Part shown: positions 11,600-23,306 of the stretch, piece by piece
Layout: each line of letters starts with the position of its first letter
How positions within the stretch are numbered: the stretch's first letter is position 1
DNA from: Eretmocerus hayati
Lineage: Eukaryota; Arthropoda; Insecta; Hymenoptera; Aphelinidae
Assembly (NCBI GenBank): GCA_029851415.1
Contig: CM056743.1
Location: 72,995,186 to 73,059,185, forward strand
DNA: 64,000 nt
Reading direction: 5' to 3'
Translations under genes and position numbers: made by a program
Notes under the pieces: generated by a model
Seen by the model: the letters and a program-made list of their open reading frames with translations, nothing else
Databases searched by the model: none
Told to the model about the DNA's origin: nothing

Positions 11600-12032
11600 T
11601 CTCTCTCTTTTTTTCCCAAGGTGGTTGTAGGGCGGATACGCTGCGACGTACGAAGGAGAGGCACCGGTCAGCCAAACACGGCTGGCCAGCACCTCCCCAA
11701 CAGTCCCGGGCTGGAATCCGCATCGATACGGCCATCCGAACCGGGTAAACCCTCTCTTCCTTCTCCGTTGGCGCCGGCTATTGGACAAGGGAGAGATCCA
11801 CCAACTTACCAATCCGGCCCCGGCACCGCGTGAGCATTACTTCAGGGCCGGCGGCGTCTCGCGCTCAGGATCGAGCGTCTCTCTTCTCACGACTCGCAGG
11901 TGTTGTTTCCCTTTCTTCGATCTCCTTCCATCTCTTCATTCTTCATTCTTCTTTCTTCTTTCTTCGATCTTCTCTCTTCTTCCTTCCCTCTTCAGTCCAT
12001 CATATTCCTCCTGGAACCATTTGGACCTCTTC

Positions 12033-12035
<3 letters not shown>
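11600..12035 (-). mobile_element. 5'-truncated R1-like element (3' UTR only) flanked by GA tract
   Basis: Read on the minus strand, it matches the 3' UTR of the R1 element at 3,192-3,640 and ends with GGGAAAAAAAGAGAGAG beside the foldback arm. On its 5' side it starts directly at the (GA)n tract of the LINE (12,036-12,082 reads as TC on the plus strand). GA dinucleotides therefore lie on both sides of it, consistent with insertion into the microsatellite. Confidence 0.65.

Positions 12036-12082
<47 letters not shown>
12036..12082. repeat. (TC)n microsatellite belonging to LINE ORF1
   Basis: About 47 bp of TC dinucleotides. It corresponds in position to the longer (GA)n tract at 16,917-17,006 in the forward LINE copy. 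Confidence 0.9.
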
Positions 12083-12086
<4 letters not shown>

Positions 12087-12595
12087 TGGCCGTTTGCGTG
12101 CTGAGACTAGCGGCAGAAGTCGTCTGCCCCACTGCTTTTAATGGTATTTTAACGGTTGGAATTTCGCTCACCTGCAGACAGCTCGTGCATGTCACTGCTC
12201 CTCGGGATAACTTCGAGCACTTGACATATGCAGATCTTAAGGTGCGGTTGCAGGCACAGCGGGTGATGTCGTTTATCGTGTATCAGACAGCGAGACAGCG
12301 AGACAGGTCAGTGTAGCAGACGACCTCCGAGCATGCGCCGAGAGCTCACTTTCGGCGCCAAGCACTGCCAACTCGGTGTTGTAGTTGGAGTTGCATAATT
12401 GGAATTATTCATCCCAGGCTCGATCAGGAACCATGCAGTAATGCTTCAATGGTATGAGCCTGCAGGAGGAAGCCCAATCTGCAAAAAAGAGCCACTCGGG
12501 ACGACGTTTTGATGATTAAAACGATATTCTAACACAGAGCAATGTTAAATGCGTGTGAAAGCACTTACCGCGCCAGAGAGAGGAATTTAGATTAG
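12083..12595 (-). pseudogene. CR1-like LINE 5' end and start of ORF1, minus strand
   Basis: Reverse complement of about 16,396-16,916. The 5' boundary is shared (CTCTCTCTGGCGCGGTAAGT), as is the 5' UTR with CGTCGTCCCGAGTGG. The start of the zinc-motif protein is degraded, although CTSCLQVSEI and STQTAR are still readable. It is head-to-head with the LINE starting at 16,396, and about 3.8 kb of unrelated sequence lies between them. Only the 5' part of the LINE is present. Confidence 0.8.
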
Positions 12596-13235
12596 ATTTT
12601 TACATTTGTTTTTATTCGGTACCTTGGAGTATAACTCTATGTGGTACAGGTAGCAATATTCAGTGTGCAAAATAATATTATATAATATAAAAGAGTTTAC
12701 AAATAATTCTAAGCTGCAGGAATGTTCATCAATTTCATCAATATTCATGAATTACAAGATACTTCAGGAATATAATAGCTCAGAACAGCCAATAAAAATG
12801 AATTGAATCAGAAGAGATTGGTAAAAATATATGAGTTGAAGTACAATTGATATGAGGAGATTATACTCTTGTGGCATTTGACTCTTTTGAAACTTACATT
12901 CCAAAGTGCATTCTCTATCAGGATAGATGGAAAAGTTAGTTCCTTAGGAGTGCATCTCTTAATAACTGCTTAATGGCAGAATTTGACCAGAGTCCAGAAA
13001 CAATATTAATTGAATTAATGATTAGTAAATCTTGTGCTGAGTTACAAATTTCTCAAGATCAAGCTTTGTAAAAATTGGTACCAGGGGCTCGTTTTTTGAA
13101 GCATTCATGCATACAGTAAGGTTTTTTATTACAGGTTTTTGATATTCCAAACGGACACTAACTGAATATGCTTGTTTGAACGAATTATCAATTTTTTTGG
13201 GCCAAAGTGGGTTACAAAATATTTTCGAATCATTG
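12596..13235. other. AT-rich stretch without recognisable gene
   Basis: I see no coding pattern or repeat linked to other parts of the window. Confidence 0.5.
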
Positions 13236-13826
13236 TCATAACAAAAGATATCTCTTACAGTTTTTTCTCACAGTTTTTTCTTTCAGTTTAGATGAGCTTG
13301 ATATAATTTCATCTCGAACAAGAGTTGACGATAACTGTATAACAAGTGCTCCAGAATCAGAATCATAGGTTTTTGGAAAGTCTGGAGTTGAAAATGGAAC
13401 GTGCGGATGTGCGTTGCGAAAATGAGGACCTTTCCCTTCTCTCACATTTACAACAAAATTTAGAAGCTGGGGCTCATCTAACGCATTGAACAGCTTAGCT
13501 ACTATCTCAGTTCTTATGAGATTCAGATCACGAGGGATATTCGATAGAATGATTTCAGCAGAGTCTAGAAGAGTTGCTTGATCTGAGAATTCAGACAGAT
13601 CATCACGAATTCCAGAAATATCATTTTCAATTGCAGTGATACGAGTTTCTATTCTGGTCTCAAGCTCACTCAATTTTGAAAGAATTTCCTCTTGACTAGC
13701 GTTAAAGTGAGGAATAAAAAGTTTAAAGCAATGTGGCATATCACTTGAATGATTAGAATTCCCTGAGCTGTTTTTGGAATCGCATGATTCGTAAGAATTG
13801 ATTTGATCTTTATTAGACGAACTCAC
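13236..13826 (-). CDS. ORF1-like protein of an unknown non-LTR element (196 aa)
   Basis: This is an uninterrupted 196-residue frame. The N-terminus is Ser/Asn-rich. A predicted coiled coil follows (ILSKLSELETRIETRITAIE, ending near ISGIRDDL), then a region with EIILSNIPRDLN, VVNVREGKG and ALVIQLSSTLVRDEII. That order (coiled coil, then an RNA-recognition-like segment ending in a hydrophobic strand plus an Arg-Asp pair) matches LINE ORF1 and FP-domain proteins of arthropods. No reverse transcriptase follows on the same strand, so this is either an orphan ORF1 fragment or a domesticated copy. It is the least damaged reading frame between 12.6 and 16.4 kb. The function is inferred from layout, not from a sequence match. 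Confidence 0.45.
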   Translation of the reverse strand: MSSSNKDQINSYESCDSKNSSGNSNHSSDMPHCFKLFIPHFNASQEEILSKLSELETRIETRITAIENDISGIRDDLSEFSDQATLLDSAEIILSNIPRDLNLIRTEIVAKLFNALDEPQLLNFVVNVREGKGPHFRNAHPHVPFSTPDFPKTYDSDSGALVIQLSSTLVRDEIISSSSKLKEKTVRKNCKRYLLL

Positions 13827-16395
13827 TGTAGGAGAAGAAGAAGAAGTCCATATATACTATGCTTCGAATCATATCTCCCGATGGTATGAGTAAAAATATG
13901 AACTATTAAGCCTATGACCGAGATTGTGAAATTTTGTTGATTACGCCACGCCACAGGGATTATCGTTGTTAACTTTTCCTTGCAACTTTCAACTCTCGTA
14001 GTGAAGATAAGAGCTTTTCTTACCATCTCGAAGCTGGGCTGGATCAAGAAGGTCGATGTTGATAAAAGGAATTTCTTGATCAGCCATTTTTTCTGAAATT
14101 CATCACTCGAAAACTATCAAGCTCGGGGGAAGTTCTGCTTCACATGTACTCAAGAGGTCGCATCGACATCCATCATCCTGACAGGATCCATTAAATTCAA
14201 AATAAGGATGACCAGCAGTGTTGGAAAAGTGGTGATCCTCGAAAGTGAAGGCGCAAGGCAGCTTTTGCTCTGCCCAGATTTTGCGACGCATTACGCCGGT
14301 CCATCATCTCCTTCTGAGTTCAACGACGTACGGTCGCCTAATTGAACTAGAAATGGTTTCATAGCCTCCTAATCAGAGCCATCAGTTGTCAATTGAAAAC
14401 ACAGATTAAAGCGCCGTGGTTGTATAACTTCACGGACTTTTGGTGTTTCCAATCTCGCTGTTCTTTTGCAAAGGTATGAAGAGATACGAGATGTTAGCAT
14501 ACTCACAAGGGCGACGGTCAGAACGACCCCTTCGCATCTCGGAGCCACCGAAGTTAAAAACGCCCCAACGTCAAATCGTCAAAGAGTTTTGCGATGGTCT
14601 TTCCGATTAGCACTTTTACGGTCGGGATTCGTTATTAAGAATTCGCCGAAAAGATTATGAGTAAAATGAAATTTCGAAAAGTAGTACAACACGTGTAGAC
14701 AAATGATCAGTTTAACGGATCGTTGAAACGATGTGGATTTCTATTTAATTTTGGATGGATAATCTCATTATCGAACATTCGTCAGCATTATCATATGCAG
14801 GTTTGACTGTATTTTGTGTCATAACATGAATTCGTTTTAATGAGTGAAATTATCCTCAGTGATTCGACGTTGGGCCAAGACTAGGAAGAATCACATCTTT
14901 TTGAAAATTTTCAATTTTTCTCGCGTTTATCTTTGAGCTTTCCAGGATGGAATTGAACCTTCCGTACTTGAGATTTGATCAACCTCAAGTGCGAATCCAC
15001 ATCATCACGAGGATGCGAATAATAGGTTTTACGCCTATCGTTACATGGATCAGAAACGGAGTTTAATGGACTTCGCTTAAACAAATTTACAAAGCAGAAT
15101 CATTTCTGCGAGAGGTATTGGCAGGGCTTCGATACGGAAAAATACACTCATAAATGAATACACAACTCCCCTTTGGGAGAGTTTTGCAGTGATGCGAGAG
15201 AATGAACCGATCACTGTGTGATATCGAACTAGTCATATGAAAATGAAAAAAGAGCAAGGTGACAAGTTCTCATCTTAGTCAAAACTAGTCAAATATATAT
15301 TCACTAGCCAGTTTCACCGACCTTGTGAAAGTTCCAAACAATTCAGCAATCGCGACTCTATCACAGCATTTTCATTACGTATTGTGCATCATCAAGATTG
15401 TTTCGAGACTCGTGGGTTTCTAGCTACTGGAAAATACGACATTTCTGTCGAAGAACAACTTTTATATCGACGAGTATATGTTTCTCAACAAGGAACCCTG
15501 CACAAAATATATTGTTGGTGGCTCCCGGTGAATTTTGACGAGATTTGGGGGATTGATAGATCGAGATAGGCTCATCAAAGGTGTGAATGGGAGCAAAAAG
15601 AACAAATGGACAGATTTTGAGATAACTATTGGATTATGATCTAGCTTTTGAGATTAAGAGTGCATATTTGGCCAGCGAACTCGTACGCACGTGGCGGGAT
15701 GCCGTCTCGAAGACTTGAGTATTTTTGCGAGTTTCAACGGATGACTGATGAGTTCATATTAGGACGAACTCTCAACCTCTGAAAGCTGCACATAAAATGA
15801 TAGTGTGATGCGGCGTGCCGAACATCGAATAATGAGAAAAGTGCACTAATGATCGGAGACGCTCATATCATTCAGATACAGATACAACCAAAAGTGAAAT
15901 ATTAACTTCACGGCAATCCTTGATTTGTACTGCATCCTTGATTTGTACTGCAAGAGCTCGTGTCAATCGAGCTGTCAATGACGTTCACTTCGAGTACGGC
16001 TTGAATTCGAATCTACCTGAAAGCCGAAAATATGGTTGTGATGGTTTCATAATCAGAATACATTATTTCCTGATCAACGCGCATTTTTTTCATGGCTTCA
16101 TTATCATTGGCCGATCTGATGGATCGGGCGGGTGACGAGCTCAGAATGATACGATTCGGTGGTTTTCTTCATGATTTCAAAGTGAATTCAAACTATCCCC
16201 TGAATGCTCATCATTAGGTAAAGTTCATGTCAAGATCTATTTAATCACTTTTGGTGATTTTTTTTACTCAGTTTTTTGTTTTTTTCAATGTGCTGAGCTC
16301 CGAAAGACAGGAATATAGATCGCGAGATATGTAGATTGCTTGCTAGTGCCGTCAAATATACCGATCCATCTCCGTATCTGCATACAGAGTTGCAG
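13827..16395. other. Non-coding interval between head-to-head LINE ends
   Basis: Mostly AT-rich, with no gene I can support. It contains one arm (15,492-15,772) of an inverted repeat whose partner is at 21,869-22,155. Confidence 0.5.
15492..15772 (+). repeat. Left member of a 6.4-kb-spaced inverted repeat
   Basis: It shares long blocks with the reverse complement of 21,869-22,155, including TATATTGTTGGTGGCTCC, GTGAATTTTGACGAGATTT, GTGTGAATGGGAGC and GAGTTTCAACGGATGACT. The LINE lies between the two members. Confidence 0.8.
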
Positions 16396-16697
16396 TGCTC
16401 TCTCTCTGGCGCGGTAAGTGCTTCCACACGCATACAACATCGCTCTGTGTTAGAATATCGTTTTAACCATTAAAACGTCGTCCCGAGTGGCACTTTTTTG
16501 CAGATTGGGCTTCCTCCTGCAGGCTCATACCATTGGAGCATTACTGCATGGCTCCTGATCGAGCCTGGAAGGAATAATTCCAATTATGCAACTCCAACAA
16601 TAACATCGAGTTGGCACTGCTTGGCGCCGATTTTGAGCTCTCGGCGCATGCTCGGAGGTCGTCTGCTTCGCTGGCCCGTCTTGCTGTCTGCTGCACG

Positions 16698-16917
16698 ATG
16701 AATGACAACACCTGCTGTGCATGCAACGGCACCTTACGCACGGGCAGCAGAGAATGCACCATATGCAAAAGATCTGCACATGTCAAGTGCTCGAAGTCAT
16801 CCCAAGGAGCAGTGACATGCACGAGCTGTCTGCAGGTGAGCGAAATTCAAACCGCAAAATCACCATCAAAAGCAGTGAAGCAGACGACTTCTGCCGCTCG
16901 TCTCAGCACGCAGACGG

Positions 16918-17009
<92 letters not shown>

Positions 17010-18583
17010 GGGATACGAACTCGCAGAGATGTGTGAGTAAACAGCCCAACTCACACACGCGGCTCAGCATGCGTGCTGCATCTGGATTGTCTCCCCCCGC
17101 TCCGCAATATACCAGCGTGCGGCGTAGCGCGAAGCTCCCCACCACCAGGACCTCTCAATCCTTCGGGAGTCCGCAGCTCGCACTAGCGGGGGGTATTCCG
17201 CATACCGCTGTTTCAACTCCATCACGTGGCGCCACCATCCACGACTCCAGCAAAGGAGAGCCCGCGAATATTCGAAAGCAGCATACACACGAGCGGCTCA
17301 CTAGTGCCTCCCAGTTGCTGCATCCTACACCACCCGAGGATGGCCCTGCTGAGATGGAGAAGAGCAACAGCTCCAACAACTTGGAACATCCTTGAACACC
17401 ACCCACATCGACGCCGTTACCTTCTCCGGAGCCAAAATGGGTACTTATAGCGCAGAGTACTCTGGACCTAGTTTACGACCAGAATACCTTGCTCCAAAAC
17501 CAGCTTGACGAAATAAAATCCCTCGTGAGTCGACGCAACGTTGCCATCCCCCCTCCATCTCTCACGCAAGCGGTGAAAGAGGTGGATGATTGTCTGTTAG
17601 CACGGGTGTCTTCTCTCGGGAGACTTATAGAGAAACAGAACTCACAGCTGGAGGAGATCTCTTTAGATCGCCGGCTCCTTTTGGAGCAGAATTCCAATAT
17701 GAAGGGCCAAATTTCCACTCTTACTGAGCTGCTTGAAGGCTTCCAGAGTACTCTGCGAAATCATGAATTAAGAAATGATGAGAATTGTAATGCCGAATCG
17801 ACACATCAATCCTCGATTCTTATTAATTCACCTGAGATGAACGAGTCCCCCCACTCACATGCTGAGAAGCAAGAACGGGGACACGGCAGTGATGGTCTTG
17901 AGCGCTGCAAATTGATTATTGATTGTGTTTTGAAAGAAAATTCTATGGCCTCACCGGCACAAATATCTGATATTTCCTACGCAGTGCTCAAGTCCATTCT
18001 CCCCTCGCTGGAGAGGGCAGACATTGTTGATGTTCATGTCCTGCATCCAAGGCATGCGTTTGAGGAGAGGCCTTCAGCAAGTAATCGTGATTCGAATCCA
18101 TCTTCACGAGCCTCAGCTGCCGTCTCACGCATTCTACCATCATGCGTAGTCCAACTCTCCAGTAGCCATTTAGTCGGGAAAGTGATTCGAGCTAAACGTT
18201 CAATCGCCAATAATTATTTCGCGGGTAATAACATCCAGCCTGATCTACTTGACTCTGGTGCGGAAGCTCATGTGCCAAACCGTAAAGTCTTCATCAATGA
18301 AATGCTCCCCCGTGAGAAGTACAAGGAATACACACGTTTGAGAACGGTTGCACGCGGTTTGGGTTTAAGGTACGTCTGGCACAGTGGTGGATCTTCCTGG
18401 GTCAGGCGGAAGAATGGTGAGCGAGCACATACGTTCGAATCCCTCGCTGATCTGCAGGTCATTCAAACCGCCTGTCGAAGTGTTCCAAAACGTACTTGTG
18501 CGTCCTCTAACAACATTCAGAGCTGCACAACCATCCCAGAGCAAAGCCGAGATCGAGCAGCAGTATCAGTGGAGACTCCTTGA
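16698..18583 (+). pseudogene. LINE ORF1: PHD-like zinc motif, coiled coil and FP-like RNA-binding region
   Basis: From the ATG at 16,698, cysteines are spaced as CCAC, CTIC, HVKC and CTSC, resembling a PHD finger, a known ORF1 feature of CR1-group elements. An (ER)n run encoded by the GA microsatellite follows, and reading continues in another frame. The linker has a stop at 17,393. From 17,489 a clean 364-codon frame gives a coiled coil (VSSLGRLIEKQNSQLEEISL) and then a C-terminal block with NNYFAGNNIQPDLL, VFINEMLP and LRYVWHSGGSSWVRRKNG. This last block matches the pattern of the baculovirus FP protein and related LINE ORF1s, and it probably binds nucleic acid. The frame ends in a single TGA at 18,581, after which ORF2 continues in the same frame. 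Confidence 0.7.
16917..17006. repeat. (GA)n microsatellite inside LINE ORF1
   Basis: About 90 bp of nearly pure GA dinucleotides, translating as alternating Arg-Glu. Length change here alters the reading frame of ORF1. The same position is occupied by a (TC)n tract at 12,036 and by an R1 insertion junction at 3,181. Confidence 0.95.
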
Positions 18584-21500
18584 CTAAATACGGCTGCTGA
18601 GGAGCGAAGAGGGGGTGGAGGTTTCTTAAAAGCGGGATTTATCAACCTTAACTCCCTGACAGATAAGATTGAGCATCTGCGCTTTCTCGTCGCTAACGAT
18701 CCCTCCTACCATCTATCTGAGGTGGCTGAGTCGAAGCTTGATGAGTATGTGGATGACAGTCTCGTTCAGATTCCGGGGTTTTCACTGTTGAGACAGGATC
18801 GCAACAGAGAGAGAGGTGGGGTTGCCTTGTATGTACGCAATGACTTCAAGGTTGAGAAAATGATTTCGTCGAATACTTTTGGGCCAGGGAAACCTGGAGT
18901 ACCTGAATTTCTTCTCTGTAGCGTACAGCAGGGCAACTCTCCTCCGATATTAGTCGTAGTGATTGACAGACCCCCGAAAATAGCCATGCAGAAGAATGAT
19001 GGGCTGTTTGGCTCATTACGTCGACTGTGTGGCGATTACAGTCACAAAATTATAATGGGAGATCTGAACGCGTATTTACTCGACACCATTCACCCTGACA
19101 CCAAAACACTGACTGCTCTGACAGAAGAACTTGCCTTGCAGATAGTACAGCATGGCCCAACTCACCAACATAACCCCAATGTATCTCATACATGGATTGA
19201 TCATATTTACGTGGATGACAACATTATTACCGACTTTCAAAACAGACTCCTGCCCAGTTCCGGCAGGCACTCGGTCATTTACGTCACCATCAGCGTCTTC
19301 ACTCCCACTCCGCCGAGAAATTCCCTCACCTAAAGGGATTTTCGTAAGATCGATTCGGAGAAATTGAATGACCGCTTGCTTCGCTGCAACTGGACAGCTC
19401 TTGAAAATGCTGAGACCAGTTTGGAAGATGCAATTAACTGCTTGAATGAAAACTTAAAGACCGTTTCGGACGAATTAGCACCGGAGAAAACTATGAATCC
19501 GACGAAAAATGATGCTCCTTGGATTGGTCCGGAGTTGAAAGTGCTCATGAATAAGCGAGATGCGACGCGCAGGCGCTGGGAGCGGATGCAACGTAACCAA
19601 CGCAAGTGTCCTGAGCTTCAAAGTGAGTACTTTCGGCTTAGCAAGGAGGTCGACTTGCGCATTGAACAAGAGCGTAACTCCTTCCTTCAAACCCATCTCA
19701 CGGACACTCTTGATCAGAAGAAGAACATCTGGAAGGAGATGCGCAATCTTGGACTCTTGCCCAAGAGCAAAGAGGAAGAATTTTACGGTTTCACACCGGA
19801 TGAGTTGAACGCTCACTTCGCGGGGGTTTCTGTCTCGCCCCACGAAAATATTAATGGAAGAATGGATGATTTCAGTTCGGCACCGGAGGAGGGGTTTAAA
19901 TTTAAGCCCACAGATTACAATGATGTAGTCCTTGCCGTTAAACATTCCTCTTCTCAGGCCCGTGGGGCGGATGGAATACCCCAAAGCGTGATCGCGAAAG
20001 CTCTTCCGAGTATTGGTGATCTTATTGTACATATCTTCAATTCCTCTTTCGCTCATAGCGTTTTTCCTGAGGCTTGGAAGCAAGCGCAGCTGATTGTATT
20101 AAAGAAGACTATCAGCAGTCTCGGACTTCCGTCCCTTAGCGCTGCTGTGCTTCCTCTCCAAGGTTCTGGAAAGAATCGCACATGACCAAATCACGGAGTA
20201 TTTGGAAATTGAGAAATTACTTAATCCGTTCCAGACTGGTTTCGAGCAACATCACAGTACCCAGACGGCACTACTGAAGTTGACATACGACATCAGAGTA
20301 GGAATTGACAGGAAGAAGATCACTCTGCTCCTACTGTTTGACTTTAGTAAAGCATTCGACACAATTTCACCACCCAAGCTACTGAGGAAGCTACGACATC
20401 TCGGTTTCTCGAGATCGGCACTCCTGTGGATAAAATCGTATCTACAGGGTCGCACCCAACAAATCACTTCGAAAGCAGGTAAATCTGATTGGCTAAAAAC
20501 CAATCTGGGTGTTCCACAGGGGTCCGTTCTCGGGCCTCTCCTCTTTAGTCTGTATGTGAATGACTTGCCCGGGCTACTGAACGGGGAGTCGATCAACCAC
20601 TTGGTTTACGCGGATGACCTCCAGATTTGTCTACAAGTCGATAAAAAGAACACCGACCAGGGAATTGCTCGACCAGGGGATATAGGGCGACTCGTTGCTG
20701 ACTGGGCTAGGAATTCCGACCTGCGCCTCAACGCTGGGAAGACCAAGGCAATCTTTTTCAGTTCCGAGAGGAACGTTAAAGACTTGCGATGCATGAACTT
20801 GCCAGGGGTTGAGATACAGGACGGAGTATTCGTCCCATTCAGTGACTCTGTCGTGAGTCTAGGTGTTACACACGACAGCGAACTGACGTGGAAACCGCAC
20901 ATTGATAATTAAACTAAAAAAGTCAACAGAGTCCTCTACGGTTTGCGGTTTTTTAGGGCGTGTATCACCAGACCACTCCGAGTTCGCCTGGTCGAGTCTT
21001 TGGTTCAACCGCATTTAAATTACTGCACGGTCGTGTACCTCGACGCCACGGACGAACAGCGGCAACGGACACAACGACTGAGCAATTCATGTGTGAGATA
21101 CATTTTTGATCTTAGGAGAGACGAGCACATCACCTCGTTTAGGGAGCGTCTGGGTTGGTTACGTACTGATTCGCGGAGAATGTACTTCGCAGCACTCTTA
21201 ATGCATAAGATCATGCATCTTGGAGAACCTGGCTACCTAGCTGCGATGTTTACCAGGTACCAATCCGAACGCCCCGCACGTGGTGATCTAGAAGAGCGGG
21301 TACTCAAAGTCCTCAACATGAGACTTGAGTATGGAAGAAGATCATTCCAAGTTCAACGTGCTCATCTGTGGAACTTTCTCCCTCCGGACTTTCGGCAGCT
21401 GAGGGAAACATCGTTACTTAAAGAGGCCTTGAAAGATTTTTTATTGACACAGTCTCCTCAGAGGATTGATGTGGAGAAGGAGCACTATTTTAATCTGTGA
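18584..21500 (+). pseudogene. LINE ORF2: endonuclease and reverse transcriptase
   Basis: The endonuclease starts about 11 codons after the ORF1 stop, with GFINLNSLTDKIE, ESKLDEYVDD, MGDLNAYLL and HTWIDHIYVDD, and it ends with SGRHSVI. The order and catalytic Asn, Glu and Asp residues fit an APE-type nuclease. A TAA at 19,331 lies in frame. RT runs from 19,364 with VFPEAWKQAQLIVLKK, LLLLFDFSKAFDTISPPK, GVPQGSVLGPLLF and LVYADDLQICLQ. The YADD box is intact. A deletion of a few bases near 20,110, judged against the parallel copy at 2,034-2,110, shifts the frame, and a TAA at 20,910 interrupts the thumb. The C-terminus ends in WNFLPPDFRQLRETSLLKEA. The enzyme would carry out target-primed reverse transcription. 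This copy needs at least three repairs to be active. Confidence 0.85.
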
Positions 21501-21510
21501 TGGGTTGGGC

Positions 21511-23306
21511 TCTACTTTTATTAATATTTTTTATTTTTTTCTATATGTGACCTTCTGTCACCCGACTGATGAAACACAGCTGTGATATGACTGTGAGCCC
21601 ATATCCCTCTCTTACTATAAAATTTTTGTACTTAGAATAATGAGTAATCTTGCTCTGACTAGTCACAAAATGTGATACTAAGTGTCCTTGACCAAAAGAG
21701 TATTTCACTGAAACCATTATCATTATGAGTATATATATACATTATTTTCTATACACGATATTATATTTTCAACGGGCATATGTAATCATATGTAATTTGA
21801 TCTTTTGTCTGCGGACGAATAAAAGGACATCTATCTACAGTAATCATTGATTATCCATACGCATCTTTAAGCCTAATATGAATTAAGCAGTCATCCGTTG
21901 AAACTCGCAGTCAAACTCGCAAAAATACTCAAGTCTTCGAGACGACATCTCGCTACGTGTGTTCGAATTCGCTGATCAAAACATGCACTGTTAACCTCAA
22001 AAGCTAGATCATTATCTAATAGTCATCTTAAAATCTGTCCATTTGTTCTTTTCGCTCCCATTCACACTTTTGATGAGCGTATTTCGATCTATCAATCCCC
22101 GAAATCTCGTCAAAATTCACCCGGAGCCACCAACAATATATTTCGTGCGGGGTTCTTTTCACTGCATTCCCTGCCTATACATATCAAAGCAAATTGTCGA
22201 TCAATTGAATTTTTTGGAATTCAATCGCTTTATCTTTCGTCCACCTCACGATTCAATGGAATCTCGCATACGTTACCTCTATCGCTGACCTGAGAATGAA
22301 GTTTTACATGTTGTGCTAAAAGAAATATTTGTCTTTGGGCGTGGGAGAAACGAGAAAGAGGAGGCTTGTCAAAACTTATGAGAGTGTAAGAGGTACCAAA
22401 ATGTGCCATATCATTTCGGTACTCGCAACGACACGATAAATGAATATTTCAGAGAACCGATCATTCGATGAATGAAGCATTGTAAAATCAAGATGCAGTA
22501 AGAAAACATCACAACTATTGCAGGATCTTGAAATCAAATTATGTGGGACACTTCTCCCGAATTTGAGTGATATTATTCTCAGAAATAGCGCCTATTGGAT
22601 TGCTAAGATTTTAAAATGATTATTAATCTCCATAAAGTAGAAGTAAGACCTGACAACAACAATTACTTCAAACATTTTCACAATATTCTTGATAGTGAAA
22701 AATTGTAGTGATATTGATTGAGGTAAGTGTACCTGATATACTGACGATCAAATCAAGAGCGTACGTAACAATTTCTTTTTTAAATCCAGAAAAACGACTT
22801 TGCCTTTCGAAGAACTGTTGGAATGAATCAGACTATAACGAAACCCTGATCCTACAGTGGATCGACCATCGCCTGTCTACTGCTGCAATGAAGAATTGTG
22901 ATTTCTTTTCAGACAGTGTCATCTTGATATTTCGAGATTACAGAGTAAGAAAGGCGTAAGTGCACTTGCGTTGCTTTCCCCATAAGTAACGCACGTGCCG
23001 AGAATGACTTTGAACTTTGTACGCAAGGGCCTCACTGCAGCTCGGATCGCTCCGGACACAGAACAGGAGAAACATGTAAGAGCACTTGCGTCGTTCTTTT
23101 GAGGGTCAAAGTCACATCTTTATACAGTTAGTGTCTCTTGCATCAACTTTCCGTTTTCAAAACCTGCATTATTCATCAAAGTAATTCAAGTTCTTAGCAT
23201 TTCCAATTTCCTCTGGATCTTTCTATTTACACGACGGTAAAGAGATTTTCACTAGCTATCCAACGATATAAATAACTCCAAATCTTCAAAAATGGCGTTT
23301 ACGTAC
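21511..23306. other. AT-rich interval without supported gene
   Basis: No gene seen. It contains the partner inverted-repeat member at 21,869-22,155. Confidence 0.5.
21869..22155 (-). repeat. Right member of the 6.4-kb-spaced inverted repeat
   Basis: Reverse-complement match to 15,492-15,772, as described there. Matching fades on both sides. Confidence 0.8.

Larger units (their letters stand above)
16396..21510 (+). mobile_element. CR1-like non-LTR retrotransposon, nearly full length
   Basis: A 5' UTR is followed by ORF1 (zinc motif, GA tract, linker, coiled coil, FP-like region) and ORF2 (endonuclease, RT, C-terminal region). The 5' boundary is fixed by the shared start with 12,595. The 3' boundary is approximate, because no clear terminal repeat or poly(A) follows the last stop at 21,498. 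Damage is light: a stop in the ORF1 linker (17,393), a frame change across the GA tract, a stop at 19,331, a small deletion near 20,110 and a stop at 20,910. The C-terminal segment (RSFQVQRAHLWNFLPPDFR) is of the CR1/Rex/Daphne type. Confidence 0.8.

Noticed and set aside
1..12595. CRISPR-like array of regularly spaced repeats
   Set aside because: The repeats are palindromic octamers with repetitive spacers in an animal genome, with no cas genes and no unique spacers.
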